Positions 1 to 7,515 of a DNA stretch of 64,000 bases are shown piece after piece. The stretch's first letter is position 1. Each line of letters begins with the position of its first letter. The position numbers and the translations under genes were made by a program. The notes beneath the pieces are model-generated. The model was not told the DNA's origin, did not search any database, and saw only the letters and a list, made by a program, of their open reading frames with translations. This DNA comes from Anaerolineales bacterium (GTDB taxonomy: Bacteria > Chloroflexota > Anaerolineae > Anaerolineales > UBA11579). Where the stretch lies: contig JAHBVB010000002.1 of assembly GCA_019637805.1 (NCBI GenBank), positions 637,981 to 701,980 on the forward strand, written 5' to 3'.

Positions 1-64
1 AAGCGGCCAGGACCAGCGCCGCAACGATGAGAAGCCCAAAGAGAGGGTAGAACTTCTTGGACAT
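1..64 (-). CDS. 5' end of a secreted protein or lipoprotein gene, cut by window edge
   Basis: Read on the minus strand, an ATG at 64-62 follows a purine-rich Shine-Dalgarno stretch (GGAAGAGGAAA). It opens a frame beginning MSKKFYPLFGLLIVAALVLAA, a positively charged start followed by a hydrophobic core, as in a signal peptide. Only about 21 residues lie in the window, so the mature product cannot be named. In related genomes such starts often belong to solute-binding lipoproteins; that is a guess. Confidence 0.6.
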   Translation of the reverse strand, partial: MSKKFYPLFGLLIVAALVLAA

Positions 65-204
65 AGGGTTTCCTCTTCCTTGCTACTGTGTATAAGGTTT
101 GACCGGCATGGTGGCCGGCCCTGTGCTGGAGGGGGGCGCCTGGCTTGCTGATTGACTGCAAACGTCGACAACCCTCTCCGGCGCAGCAATACAAGGGGTG
201 CAGC

Positions 205-233
205 ATTATAGGCGGAAGCTTGCATCTTTACAA
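205..233 (-). promoter_or_regulatory. Predicted sigma70-type promoter for the truncated minus-strand gene
   Basis: On the minus strand TTGTAA (233-228) and TATAAT (210-205) are separated by exactly 17 nt. Transcription would run toward the truncated gene with a leader of about 130 nt. The rest of the 65-286 gap holds only the plus-strand -10 of the next gene. Confidence 0.5.
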
Positions 234-273
234 GGCCTAATAAACCTATCGAATTAGTGATTTAATGCCGGCG

Positions 274-279
274 TATAAT
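274..279 (+). promoter_or_regulatory. -10 element of a probably leaderless crotonase transcript
   Basis: TATAAT ends 7 nt before the ATG at 287 and no Shine-Dalgarno sequence lies between. Transcription would start at or next to the start codon. No good -35 is visible. Confidence 0.5.
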
Positions 280-286
280 CGCCCGC

Positions 287-1060
287 ATGAGCCAACCCCT
301 GATTTTGGTCGAGATCGACAGCGGTATTGCGCTGGTGACATTAAACCGCCCGGATGCATTGAACGCCTTGAGCCCGGAGATGCTGGGCAGCCTGGCTGAG
401 ACCATGGAGAGCCTGGACCGCGACGAGAACGTGCGGGTGATGGTGCTGACCGGCGGCCAGAGCGTGTTTGCCGCCGGGGCGGATATTAAAGCCATGGCCA
501 GCGCATCTCCGGTGGACATTTATTTGAGGAACACGCGCCAACTGTGGCAACGTCTGTGGGCGCTGGACAAGCCGGTAATCGCGGCGGTGAACGGGGTGGC
601 CTTTGGCGGCGGGTGCGAACTGGCGCTGGGCTGCGACCTGATTGTGGCCGGTGAAGGCGCCCGCTTCGGCCAGCCGGAGATCAAGCTGGGTATTATGCCG
701 GGGGCGGGCGGCAGCCAGCGGCTGGCCAAGGCCCTGGGTCCGTACCGGGCGATGGAGATGGTGCTGACCGGCGACCCGCTGCCCGCACCGGAGGCGCATG
801 CCGCCGGGCTGGTGAACCGCCTGGTGGCGGACGACCAGGTGTTGGCGGCGGCCCGCGAGCTGGCCGCCAAGATCGCCGAACGGCCCGCCGTGGCGGTGCG
901 CCTGGCGCGCCAGGCGCTGCGCTACGGCGTGGAGCACAGCCTGGGCGAAGGCCTGGAGATGGAGCGGCGCAACTACCGCCTGTTGTATGACACCGCCGAC
1001 CAAAAAGAAGGCATGGCGGCTTTTATTGAGAAGCGCAAACCCAAATTCTCAGGCAAGTGA
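287..1060 (+). CDS. Enoyl-CoA hydratase (crotonase family), PaaF/PaaG-like
   Basis: This 257-residue protein has the normal length of a crotonase. It hydrates the double bond of 2-enoyl-CoA esters, or isomerises related CoA esters, in the cytoplasm. The oxyanion-hole segment AAGADIKAM is near residues 62-70. Both catalytic glutamates of true hydratases are present: Glu111 in GGGCELALGCDL and Glu131 in FGQPEIKLG, followed by PGAGGSQRL. The C-terminal helix ends in FIEKRKPKF. Its stop overlaps the GTG start of a 3-hydroxyacyl-CoA dehydrogenase, so the two probably catalyse consecutive beta-oxidation steps. With paaABCD nearby, a role in the lower phenylacetate pathway is likely but not proven; a general fatty acid role is the alternative. 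Confidence 0.88.
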   Translation: MSQPLILVEIDSGIALVTLNRPDALNALSPEMLGSLAETMESLDRDENVRVMVLTGGQSVFAAGADIKAMASASPVDIYLRNTRQLWQRLWALDKPVIAAVNGVAFGGGCELALGCDLIVAGEGARFGQPEIKLGIMPGAGGSQRLAKALGPYRAMEMVLTGDPLPAPEAHAAGLVNRLVADDQVLAAARELAAKIAERPAVAVRLARQALRYGVEHSLGEGLEMERRNYRLLYDTADQKEGMAAFIEKRKPKFSGK

Positions 1061-2724
1061 GCGCATTGAGCGACGATAAGCATCTTCCGCTGATCGGGGT
1101 GGTCGGCGCGGGCACAATGGGCTCCGGCATTGCGCTGGTGGCCCTGACCGCCGGGGCCAAGGTGATCCTGCAAGACCCCTATCCAGCCATGCTGGAGAAG
1201 GCCGCGGCCTACATCAAGAAATTCTTGGAGAAAAAGGACCAGGCAGCCTTACTGGGAAACCTGACCCTCACCGACAGCCTGGAGGCTTTTGCTCCAGCCG
1301 GCCTGGTGATCGAAGCGGCCCTGGAGCAACTGGAACTGAAGAAAGAGATCTTCGCCAAGCTCGAGGCGGTCTGCGCGCCGGAGGCCATCCTGGCGACCAA
1401 TACCAGTACACTGTCGGTGACCGCCGTGGCCGCCACCACGCAGCGCCCGCAGCGCGTGGCGGGCATGCATTTCTTCAACCCCGCCCCCGTGCTGCCGTTG
1501 GTGGAAGTGGTGCGCGCTGCGCAAACCAGCCAGGCGACCATCGAGAGATTGGTCGGCCTGACAGAAGCGCTGGGCAAGACGCCAGTGGTCACCGGCGATA
1601 CGCCGGGCTTCATCGTCAACCGCGTGGCGCGCCCGTTCTACGGCGAAGCGCTGCGCTTGCTGGGCGAGGGCGTGGCTGGCTACGAAGTCATCGACCAGAT
1701 TGTAGAGGGCGGCGGTTTTAAGATGGGGCCATTTAAATTGATGGACCTGATCGGCATCGACATCAATGCTGGAGCGATGCGCTCCATGTACGAACAGAGC
1801 TTTGGCGAGCCTCGCTATAAGCCGCACTGGATTCAGATGCAAAAGTTGGCTGAAGGCGCCCTGGGACGAAAGACGGGCAGGGGGTTTTATAAATACAATG
1901 GGGATGGCCAGCTCACCGGCCCCAGCCACCTCGACCATGAATATGAACAACCCGAGGATGCACAGCGCTCTGTTGCAGGCCCACTGGTAGCTCCTGCCGA
2001 GGGGCTGGTTTTGATCTCAGAGGGGACCTGGGCCCCGGGTTTGGCGGACATTTGCCGGCAAGCCGGGTATAGTGTGGCTTCAAAGCCGCAAAAAGGGCAG
2101 GAGCCAATCGCTTGCTTTATGGTGGCGGGTCGCAACGAGGGGGCAGAGGAGATCCTGAGATGGTATGACCAAAACCTACCGGCGGATACACCGCTGATTG
2201 CGCAATGCGTCGATATGACTTTGGCCGAGATGAGGAAATGGGTTTCTCATACGCAGCGCTTGATGGGCTTTGATGGCTTGTTCTTTGCCAGCAGCTCAAT
2301 TGCCACCACGATCCACTCGTCGATCCCAGCCGAGAAATATCTTGCCGTCATGGATCTATTTGAAAATTTAGGCCGCTTCCAATTGTCAGTACAGGATAGC
2401 CCCGGGCTTATCTTGCCGCGCATCGTGTGCCAGATCATTAACGAAGCGATGTTCATGAGCCAGGATATGCGCGGGTCGCATAATGTGACCAGGTTTGAGA
2501 TTCCCAGCGAGGAGTTTTCCGCTCGCTATGGGCTTGATGTGCTCTTCCCCATCGATAAGGCCATGAAGTTGGGCGTCAACTATCCCTATGGGCCAGTGGA
2601 GTGGTGTGAGCTGATTGGTTACGACAAGGTGCTGGCCGTGCTCGACCACCTCTACGCCGAATACCATGAAGAGCGCTACCGCGCTTGCGTGCTGATCCGC
2701 CAATGGGCGAGAGGGCAAGGATGA
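1057..2724 (+). CDS. 3-hydroxyacyl-CoA dehydrogenase with duplicated C-terminal domain (PaaH-like)
   Basis: This 555-residue NAD-dependent enzyme oxidises 3-hydroxyacyl-CoA to 3-oxoacyl-CoA. It starts at GTG 1057, overlapping the crotonase stop as GTGA. The Rossmann motif GAGTMGSG is at residues 17-24. The catalytic His lies in GMHFFNPAPVLPLVEVV near residue 140, followed by a first C-terminal domain to about residue 290. A second, shorter Rossmann-like part and a second C-terminal domain fill residues 310-555. That double architecture is typical of 3-hydroxybutyryl-CoA/3-hydroxyadipyl-CoA dehydrogenases such as PaaH. The stop codon lies inside a strong hairpin shared with the convergent dioxygenase gene. 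Phenylacetate degradation is the favoured pathway; butanoate metabolism is possible. Confidence 0.88.
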   Translation: MSALSDDKHLPLIGVVGAGTMGSGIALVALTAGAKVILQDPYPAMLEKAAAYIKKFLEKKDQAALLGNLTLTDSLEAFAPAGLVIEAALEQLELKKEIFAKLEAVCAPEAILATNTSTLSVTAVAATTQRPQRVAGMHFFNPAPVLPLVEVVRAAQTSQATIERLVGLTEALGKTPVVTGDTPGFIVNRVARPFYGEALRLLGEGVAGYEVIDQIVEGGGFKMGPFKLMDLIGIDINAGAMRSMYEQSFGEPRYKPHWIQMQKLAEGALGRKTGRGFYKYNGDGQLTGPSHLDHEYEQPEDAQRSVAGPLVAPAEGLVLISEGTWAPGLADICRQAGYSVASKPQKGQEPIACFMVAGRNEGAEEILRWYDQNLPADTPLIAQCVDMTLAEMRKWVSHTQRLMGFDGLFFASSSIATTIHSSIPAEKYLAVMDLFENLGRFQLSVQDSPGLILPRIVCQIINEAMFMSQDMRGSHNVTRFEIPSEEFSARYGLDVLFPIDKAMKLGVNYPYGPVEWCELIGYDKVLAVLDHLYAEYHEERYRACVLIRQWARGQG

Positions 2725-2767
2725 AAGGATGAAGGCTGACTTAGTCAGCCTTCATCCTTTCATCCTT
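2717..2767. terminator. Perfect 24-bp hairpin between convergent genes
   Basis: A 24-nt arm (2717-2740) and its exact complement (2744-2767) flank a TTA loop. The arm repeats the word GGATGAA. The hairpin overlaps the stop of the dehydrogenase and ends 6 nt before the end of the convergent dioxygenase gene, so it can serve both as a terminator although no long T run follows. Confidence 0.65.
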
Positions 2768-2772
2768 GAATT

Positions 2773-3441
2773 TCACTCCAACACAAAATCAAACTCGCCA
2801 TGCACGCCATTCTGGGCGGACAGCATGCTCATCAGCAGGCGACTGTCGAAGATGCCGTCTGTGGCATTGCCAGCTTCGTCGGGGAAATACAGCTGCGTGG
2901 TGAGCACCGCGCCGTTGGGCCGCTGCACTTTGACGTGGAAGTGGCGTGTGCGGCCGGGGTACAGGCCGGGCATGATGGTTTCCAGTTGGTAGCGGCCCTG
3001 GGCATCGGCGAACTGATGGCCGCGCAGGCGGTAGCCGGTGTTGTCGTATACGCCTTCGGCGTCCGCATGCCAGAAGTCGAGTAGGGCACCGGGGATGGGC
3101 TGGCAGTTGGTGTCCAATACCTGGCCGCTGACCAGCATGTACACGCCCCGCATGCCATCCTCAAGCAGTGAACTGCGTTCCGGTGAATTGGGCGTAAAGT
3201 AAGGCCCCTCGGTCTGGGCGATGGTCGGTTCATCGTCGTCATCGCCGCAGGCGGGGGTGGGCGGCAAGCTGATGCCTGTGCTGGTCGCAACGGGTGTGGC
3301 GGCGATCTGGGTGGCAGGGGCCGAACTGGTCGGTTCTGGCAGGCCCAGGGCTTGGGCACAGGCGGCCAGCAAACCGCTGGCAGGCACCAGCAGCAGGGTG
3401 CGCAGGAAATCTCGGCGGGAATAGGGGTTAGGCGCTTTCAT
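2773..3441 (-). CDS. Tat-exported intradiol ring-cleavage dioxygenase lipoprotein
   Basis: The 222-residue protein begins with a twin-arginine signal (SRRDFLRTLLL) running into a lipobox (LAAC), so it should be folded in the cytoplasm, exported by Tat and lipidated. The mature part carries the intradiol dioxygenase fold: QTEGPYF, then GALLDFWHADAEGVYDN with a candidate Fe(III)-ligand Tyr, and YPGRTRHFHVKV with Tyr, His and His. Members of this family cleave catechol-type rings between the hydroxyls (protocatechuate or catechol dioxygenases). Secreted lipoprotein forms are known but their substrates are poorly defined. A TATAGT lies 6 nt before the ATG, suggesting leaderless expression. The gene is convergent with the beta-oxidation pair. 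Confidence 0.85.
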   Translation of the reverse strand: MKAPNPYSRRDFLRTLLLVPASGLLAACAQALGLPEPTSSAPATQIAATPVATSTGISLPPTPACGDDDDEPTIAQTEGPYFTPNSPERSSLLEDGMRGVYMLVSGQVLDTNCQPIPGALLDFWHADAEGVYDNTGYRLRGHQFADAQGRYQLETIMPGLYPGRTRHFHVKVQRPNGAVLTTQLYFPDEAGNATDGIFDSRLLMSMLSAQNGVHGEFDFVLE

Positions 3442-3447
3442 GCACGC

Positions 3448-3453
3448 ACTATA
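3448..3453 (-). promoter_or_regulatory. -10 element of the dioxygenase gene, leaderless type
   Basis: On the minus strand TATAGT ends 6 nt before the ATG at 3441, with no room for a ribosome-binding site. Confidence 0.45.
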
Positions 3454-3475
3454 GCGCGCCTAGATGAATACAAGC

Positions 3476-4645
3476 TTAGGCCGGGCTGGTCAGCCGCCTG
3501 CGTTGGGCGACCAATCCGCCCAGGGTCAGCAGCAAAATGACCATGCTAAGCATGTTGACCCCGCTCCAACTGCTGGCGTGCAGCATACTGCCGGCGGAGA
3601 GTGAGCCCAAGGCCTGCACGCCAAAAACGACGAAGTCATTGCTGGCTTGGGTCTTAAAACGTTCTTCCGGCGCGTAGCTGCGGGTGAGCAGCACCGTCCC
3701 GCCTACAAAGAGCAAGTTCCAGCCCAAACCCAGCAGGACCAAGGCCCACCAATAGTGCATGAAGGCCGAGCTGATCATGGCCAGCGCGGAGCAGGCCACC
3801 ATCAGCAGCGCGCCCAACAGCATGAAACGGTACAGGCCTAAACGCTCGACCAGAAAGCCGCTGATCAGCGAGGGCAGATACATGGCGATCATGTGGCTTT
3901 GGATCACCAGGGTGGTCTGGTCCAGGCTGAAGCCGGCGCCGCTGTGCATGTGCACCGGTGTGGCGGTCATCACAAAGCTCATCACCCCGTAGGCGCTGGC
4001 GCCCGCCAAGACGGCCAGCAGGTAGTCGGGCTGGCGCATGATCTGGCCCAGCGGTCTGCCAGTCAGGGTGCGGCTCTCTTCCGTTTGGCGGGTGTCTTGC
4101 AGACCGGCCAGAGTGACCAGCGCCAGGGCGTAGACGATGACCAACGCCACGAAAGAGCCCTGGTAGGGCACGGCCAGCCAGTCCTGTGTCTGGCGCGCAA
4201 TTTCCGGCCCGGCAAAGCCGGCAAAGATACCGCCGACCAGCACCAGCGCCACGGCGCGGCCCTGAAAGGCGCTGTCCACGCTTTCCGCGGCGGCAAAACG
4301 ATACTGCTGCACGAAGGCGTTGTTGGCGCCTACCAGCAAGGTGGCCAGGCAGAACAGCCAGAAGCTGCCCAACTGCAAAGCCAGGGCGGCCAGCGCCGCC
4401 CCGGCGATGGCCAGCAGCGAGGCGAGCAGGAAGCCGTTGCGCCGCCCGATGCGGCGCATCAGCCCGCCAGCGGGCAGGGCGGACACTGCCGCGCCGACGA
4501 CCATGATGGAAATGGGCAGGGTGGCCAGCCCCGGGTTGGGGGCCAACTGGCCGCCAACGATGCCGCCCAGCAGAATGATGGCGGGCGAACCGCTCATGGC
4601 CAGCGCCTGGGCAATTACGAGGAGGGTCAGGTTTCGAGAGCGCAT
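3476..4645 (-). CDS. MFS transporter, 12 predicted membrane segments
   Basis: The 389-residue protein is almost entirely hydrophobic helices. It has the major facilitator loop signature after helix 2 (GGLMRRIGRRNGF, about residues 59-71) and a central charged loop (DTRQTEESRTLTGRPLGQ) between two six-helix halves. The substrate cannot be read from the sequence; such proteins are usually proton-coupled drug or metabolite exporters. TATAAT on the minus strand (4661-4656) lies 10 nt before the ATG. The gene is divergent from a metalloprotease lipoprotein, with only 64 nt between starts. Confidence 0.82.
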   Translation of the reverse strand: MRSRNLTLLVIAQALAMSGSPAIILLGGIVGGQLAPNPGLATLPISIMVVGAAVSALPAGGLMRRIGRRNGFLLASLLAIAGAALAALALQLGSFWLFCLATLLVGANNAFVQQYRFAAAESVDSAFQGRAVALVLVGGIFAGFAGPEIARQTQDWLAVPYQGSFVALVIVYALALVTLAGLQDTRQTEESRTLTGRPLGQIMRQPDYLLAVLAGASAYGVMSFVMTATPVHMHSGAGFSLDQTTLVIQSHMIAMYLPSLISGFLVERLGLYRFMLLGALLMVACSALAMISSAFMHYWWALVLLGLGWNLLFVGGTVLLTRSYAPEERFKTQASNDFVVFGVQALGSLSAGSMLHASSWSGVNMLSMVILLLTLGGLVAQRRRLTSPA

Positions 4646-4655
4646 CAGCCGGTTG

Positions 4656-4703
4656 ATTATACGGCGAAGGGTTAACAGGCCGCCAGGGAGGAGCGTGTAT
4701 GAT
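4656..4703. promoter_or_regulatory. Divergent -10 elements for the MFS and metalloprotease genes
   Basis: TATAAT on the minus strand (4661-4656) lies 10 nt before the MFS ATG. TATGAT on the plus strand (4698-4703) lies 6 nt before the GTG at 4710. Both transcripts would be leaderless or nearly so. Confidence 0.45.
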
Positions 4704-4709
4704 GCGGGG

Positions 4710-5873
4710 GTGTTTGCCTTACGTCTTGCGATTCTGGCTGGGCTGACTTGTCTGCTGGCCGCTTGCCGCGGCCTAGCCGAACCTGGGCCAAGCGCAGGCC
4801 TGCAGGATACCCAGGCTTGCCGGCCCCAGCGCCAGCAGCCGCTGGGGCTGGGCTTCCCAATTGCGGCGGACCGCCTGCCGGCGATTGGACCGCTGCATGC
4901 CGCAGTGCTCTTCGCGGATTTTGAGGACGCGCCTGCTGAACGCTCCCCTGCCGAAGCGCTGGCGATCGTCTCCCCCGGCGCTGAAGAATTCTTTGCTGAG
5001 CTGTCCGGCGGGCGGCTGCAGGTACAGCTGCACCCACAGCTGATCTGGCTGCGCCTCAGCCAGCCACAGGCACACTACGCGGCAGGGCTGACCAGCTTCG
5101 AAGCGCATCTCGACTTCCTGCAGGAAGCCGTGGACCTGGCCGATGCGGCGGTGGATTTCTCCCAGATGGACCTGGTGCTGGTGCTGACCAACCCTGATGC
5201 GACCGGTATTCCTTACGGCCCGGCCTTCACTGGATTCGCCGATCACGGCATTCAGGCGGACGGGGTCACGATTGCCAACGGCATCACCTCAGGCAGCGAC
5301 CTGCTGCACTGGGGCCACTTGTGGCTAAACCATGAGATGGGCCACAGCCTGGGACTGCCCGACTTGTATGCCTACCCAGGGGCAGCTGCTGCAGAGGCAG
5401 ATCAGTTCGCGTTCACGGGGGAGTTCAGCTTGATGGGAAATATTTTCGGTCAGGCGCCGGAGCTGACCGCCATTGAGCGTTGGATGCTGGGCTGGCTGGA
5501 GGACGAGCAGGTCTTGTGTTTGAGCAACCCCGGCCAGTGGGAGATCACTCTGACCGCGCTGGAACAACAAGACGCGCAAACCAAAGCGATTATGCTGCCG
5601 CTGGCGGACGGGCAGATGTTGGTGATCGAAGCGCGGCGGCCGCTGGGGTATGACTGGCGGCTGCAACAGCCCGGCGCGTTGGTCTATCTGGTGGATACGC
5701 ACCGCGATTCCGGCTATGGCCCGCTGCGCGTGCTGGCGCCGGAAGGCAAGCTGCCGGGCCAGGCCGCCCTGCAGGCGGGCGAGTCACTCCAGTACGAGGG
5801 TGTGAGTGTGCAGGTACTGGAGAGCGGTGCGGAATTCGACCGCCTGTGGGTCAGCTTTGGCCTCCCGGACTAA
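4710..5873 (+). CDS. M6-like zinc metalloprotease lipoprotein
   Basis: I place the start at GTG 4710 (387 residues) because the frame then opens with a lipoprotein signal (MFALRLAILAGLTCLLAAC) and a TATGAT box sits 6 nt upstream. A zinc-binding motif HEMGHSLGLPDLY lies near residue 208. With the following MGNIF and IERWMLGW segments this matches the M6 (immune inhibitor A-like) peptidase group. The C-terminal third looks beta-rich. The product is probably an outer-surface protease. Its last four bases overlap the stop of the convergent DinB-like gene. The frame is open further upstream, but that part is antisense to the MFS gene and is rejected. Confidence 0.75.
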   Translation: MFALRLAILAGLTCLLAACRGLAEPGPSAGLQDTQACRPQRQQPLGLGFPIAADRLPAIGPLHAAVLFADFEDAPAERSPAEALAIVSPGAEEFFAELSGGRLQVQLHPQLIWLRLSQPQAHYAAGLTSFEAHLDFLQEAVDLADAAVDFSQMDLVLVLTNPDATGIPYGPAFTGFADHGIQADGVTIANGITSGSDLLHWGHLWLNHEMGHSLGLPDLYAYPGAAAAEADQFAFTGEFSLMGNIFGQAPELTAIERWMLGWLEDEQVLCLSNPGQWEITLTALEQQDAQTKAIMLPLADGQMLVIEARRPLGYDWRLQQPGALVYLVDTHRDSGYGPLRVLAPEGKLPGQAALQAGESLQYEGVSVQVLESGAEFDRLWVSFGLPD

Positions 5874-6382
5874 TCCAGGATGGCGCGCATCCAAGGGATG
5901 TGTTCGTCGTAATGGTGCGAGCTGTTGCCGGTAATGTAATCAAAGATTGGGGTGGTGGATTTGCTGCCTGGTTGGTAGTGGTTGTAGGGTAGTTGCAATT
6001 CCTCTTCGGTCATTGCCTCAACCCGGGCGGCCAGCTCGTTGTGCTTCTCTTCCACTGCCTTGCGCACATCGGCCAGCGGCAAATCCTTGTAGCGCTGCTG
6101 CAGGATGCCGTTCACCACGTCATACGTTTCCGCCAGTGTCACCCAGTCTTCACGAGCGATCTCCATGTAATCGCGGCGCGCCTTGCCGTCCAGCACCGCC
6201 ACCATGCTGCCCGCCCATACGGAGAGGTGCATCAGGTGATCTTTGGCGGTCCAGCCGGCGGCGTCCGTTGGCCCGGTTAGCTGCTCGTCGCTGTAGCCGC
6301 TCACAAAGGCCTGCAAGCGTTCCCAGCCATACTGCATTTCTTGCAGCAGCTTCTCTTTACTAAAGTCTATTGCTTCGCTCAT
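5870..6382 (-). CDS. DinB-superfamily protein, ClbS/DfsB-like
   Basis: The 170-residue protein resembles the four-helix-bundle ClbS/DfsB family: WERLQAFVSGYSDEQLTG, then GWTAKDHLMHLSVWAGSM with the His typical of the DinB metal site, and a C-terminal NSSHHYDEHIPWMRAIL. Family members include ClbS, which protects cells from colibactin; DinB-fold proteins otherwise act as thiol or glutathione transferases. The exact substrate is unknown. It ends head to head with the metalloprotease gene and lies just downstream of two degraded DUF3592 genes read in the same direction. Confidence 0.75.
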   Translation of the reverse strand: MSEAIDFSKEKLLQEMQYGWERLQAFVSGYSDEQLTGPTDAAGWTAKDHLMHLSVWAGSMVAVLDGKARRDYMEIAREDWVTLAETYDVVNGILQQRYKDLPLADVRKAVEEKHNELAARVEAMTEEELQLPYNHYQPGSKSTTPIFDYITGNSSHHYDEHIPWMRAILD

Positions 6383-6783
6383 TCAGCACTCCGATTGGAT
6401 ACAAAAAAGGCCGCCGATTACCACCAGGTTCAGGGTCACAAAGAGAACGGCCACAGTACCGCCTATCATGGCCGGCAGCAGCCACAGCTCCGCAAATTTG
6501 TTGATGGCGGCCCTGCCTAGGTCCTGCGGGTTGTACACCATCTCGACCTCCTGACCCACATGGTAGGCCGGCGGTGGCTGGCAGTCGTTCCTTCTATTTT
6601 GCAGCGTACAAAAAGTGTCGCCTTCGGTGTCGGTGCTTTGCACCAGCCCGATCACTTGACCGTGGTTTTCTCGCCCTGGAGGGCAGGTTCTAAACTTTCC
6701 CGGCTCAGCAAAAGCGCAACGATAGTGAGCACGGCCAGGACCGCATTCACAGCCAGAAGGGGAAAGAACCTGCCTGGTTTCAT
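6383..6783 (-). pseudogene. DUF3592-like membrane protein, frameshifted copy 1
   Basis: Two overlapping frames together resemble one DUF3592 protein. The first (6783-6652, 43 codons from ATG) encodes an N-terminal membrane helix (LLAVNAVLAVLTIVALLL) and stops with TGA. The second (from 6655, GTGA overlap) encodes IGLVQSTDTEGDTF, then AYHVGQEVEMVYNP and a second membrane helix. Adding one A to the AAAA run near 6675 joins them into a single frame. Copy 1 also lacks about 15 residues between DTF and the PPAY segment that copy 2 keeps, so decay is more likely than sequencing error. Translational coupling of two short proteins is the alternative. Confidence 0.6.
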
Positions 6784-6792
6784 CGCTTGGAG

Positions 6793-7394
6793 CTAGTCGC
6801 TGTCTGCTTCAAGGAGAGGGCGGCCGCTGCGCATCTTGTGGATCGCCACTCCGTTTAGCACGACAAACAGGATCAGCGTTGCGCCGCACAGTGTGGCTGC
6901 CACCATCCACAAGTCGAAGAACGAATTGACCGCGGCATCGCTGGGGTTGTCGACGTTGTAGATCACCTCTACCTCTTGCCCCACACGGTAGGCGGGCGGG
7001 TTGCTGGCGTTCAGGCTTTCGAAGGTGTGCGGCGGCCATTTACTGTGTATTCAAAGACAGGGGAGTACACGCAGCAGTCGCCATCCCCGTCGGTTGATTC
7101 CGACAGCGCAACCACGCGTGCCATCGTGGTGTCTCCGTTGGTGGTGAGTGTGTAACCGCGCCAACCAAAGAACAAGGTGCCGGCGGCCATGGCCACCACG
7201 ATCAGGTTGAACAACGCCAGCAGCAGCAGGTTGCCCAACAGGCTGGGCCTGCGGGTGCTTTCTCTCTCGGCTTGTTCGAGGATTTTGTTTGCTCGCTCCT
7301 CGTGTTTGCTGGCTATCCTCTCGCTGTATGCAAGGACTTTGTTGATCCGCTCTTCCTGTTCGCGGGCCATCTTCTCGATCTTGTCTTCGTCCAT
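6793..7394 (-). pseudogene. DUF3592-like membrane protein, frameshifted copy 2
   Basis: The 5' frame (7394-7011) encodes a charged coiled-coil start (MDEDKIEKMAREQEERINKV), a membrane helix (LLLLALFNLIVVAMAAGTLFFG) and the first half of the DUF3592 domain (MARVVALSESTDGDGD...FEYTVNGR), then stops early. The domain continues in another frame as TFESLNASNPPAYRVGQEVEVIYN, followed by a second membrane helix ending near 6793. A 2-nt gain (CACACC for CACC) or a 1-nt loss near 7030-7034 explains the break. SD-like bases (GGAG) precede the ATG. Function is unknown even for intact members. Confidence 0.65.
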
Positions 7395-7515
7395 CTGGAA
7401 CTCCTTTTTGGCGAAAAGTAATGTGCATTGTACAACGTATGTATGATTCCCTATTTATCATTCCGCAACCCATGGGCGTGTAAAATACTCTTTACCAACG
7501 TATCGGGAGAGTCTC

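Noticed and set aside
341-1003. 220-codon frame opposite the crotonase
   Set aside because: His/Gln-rich antisense shadow of a gene with both catalytic Glu residues.
4320-4709. N-terminal extension of the metalloprotease frame
   Set aside because: The added part is antisense to the MFS gene; GTG 4710 gives a lipoprotein signal right after a TATGAT box.
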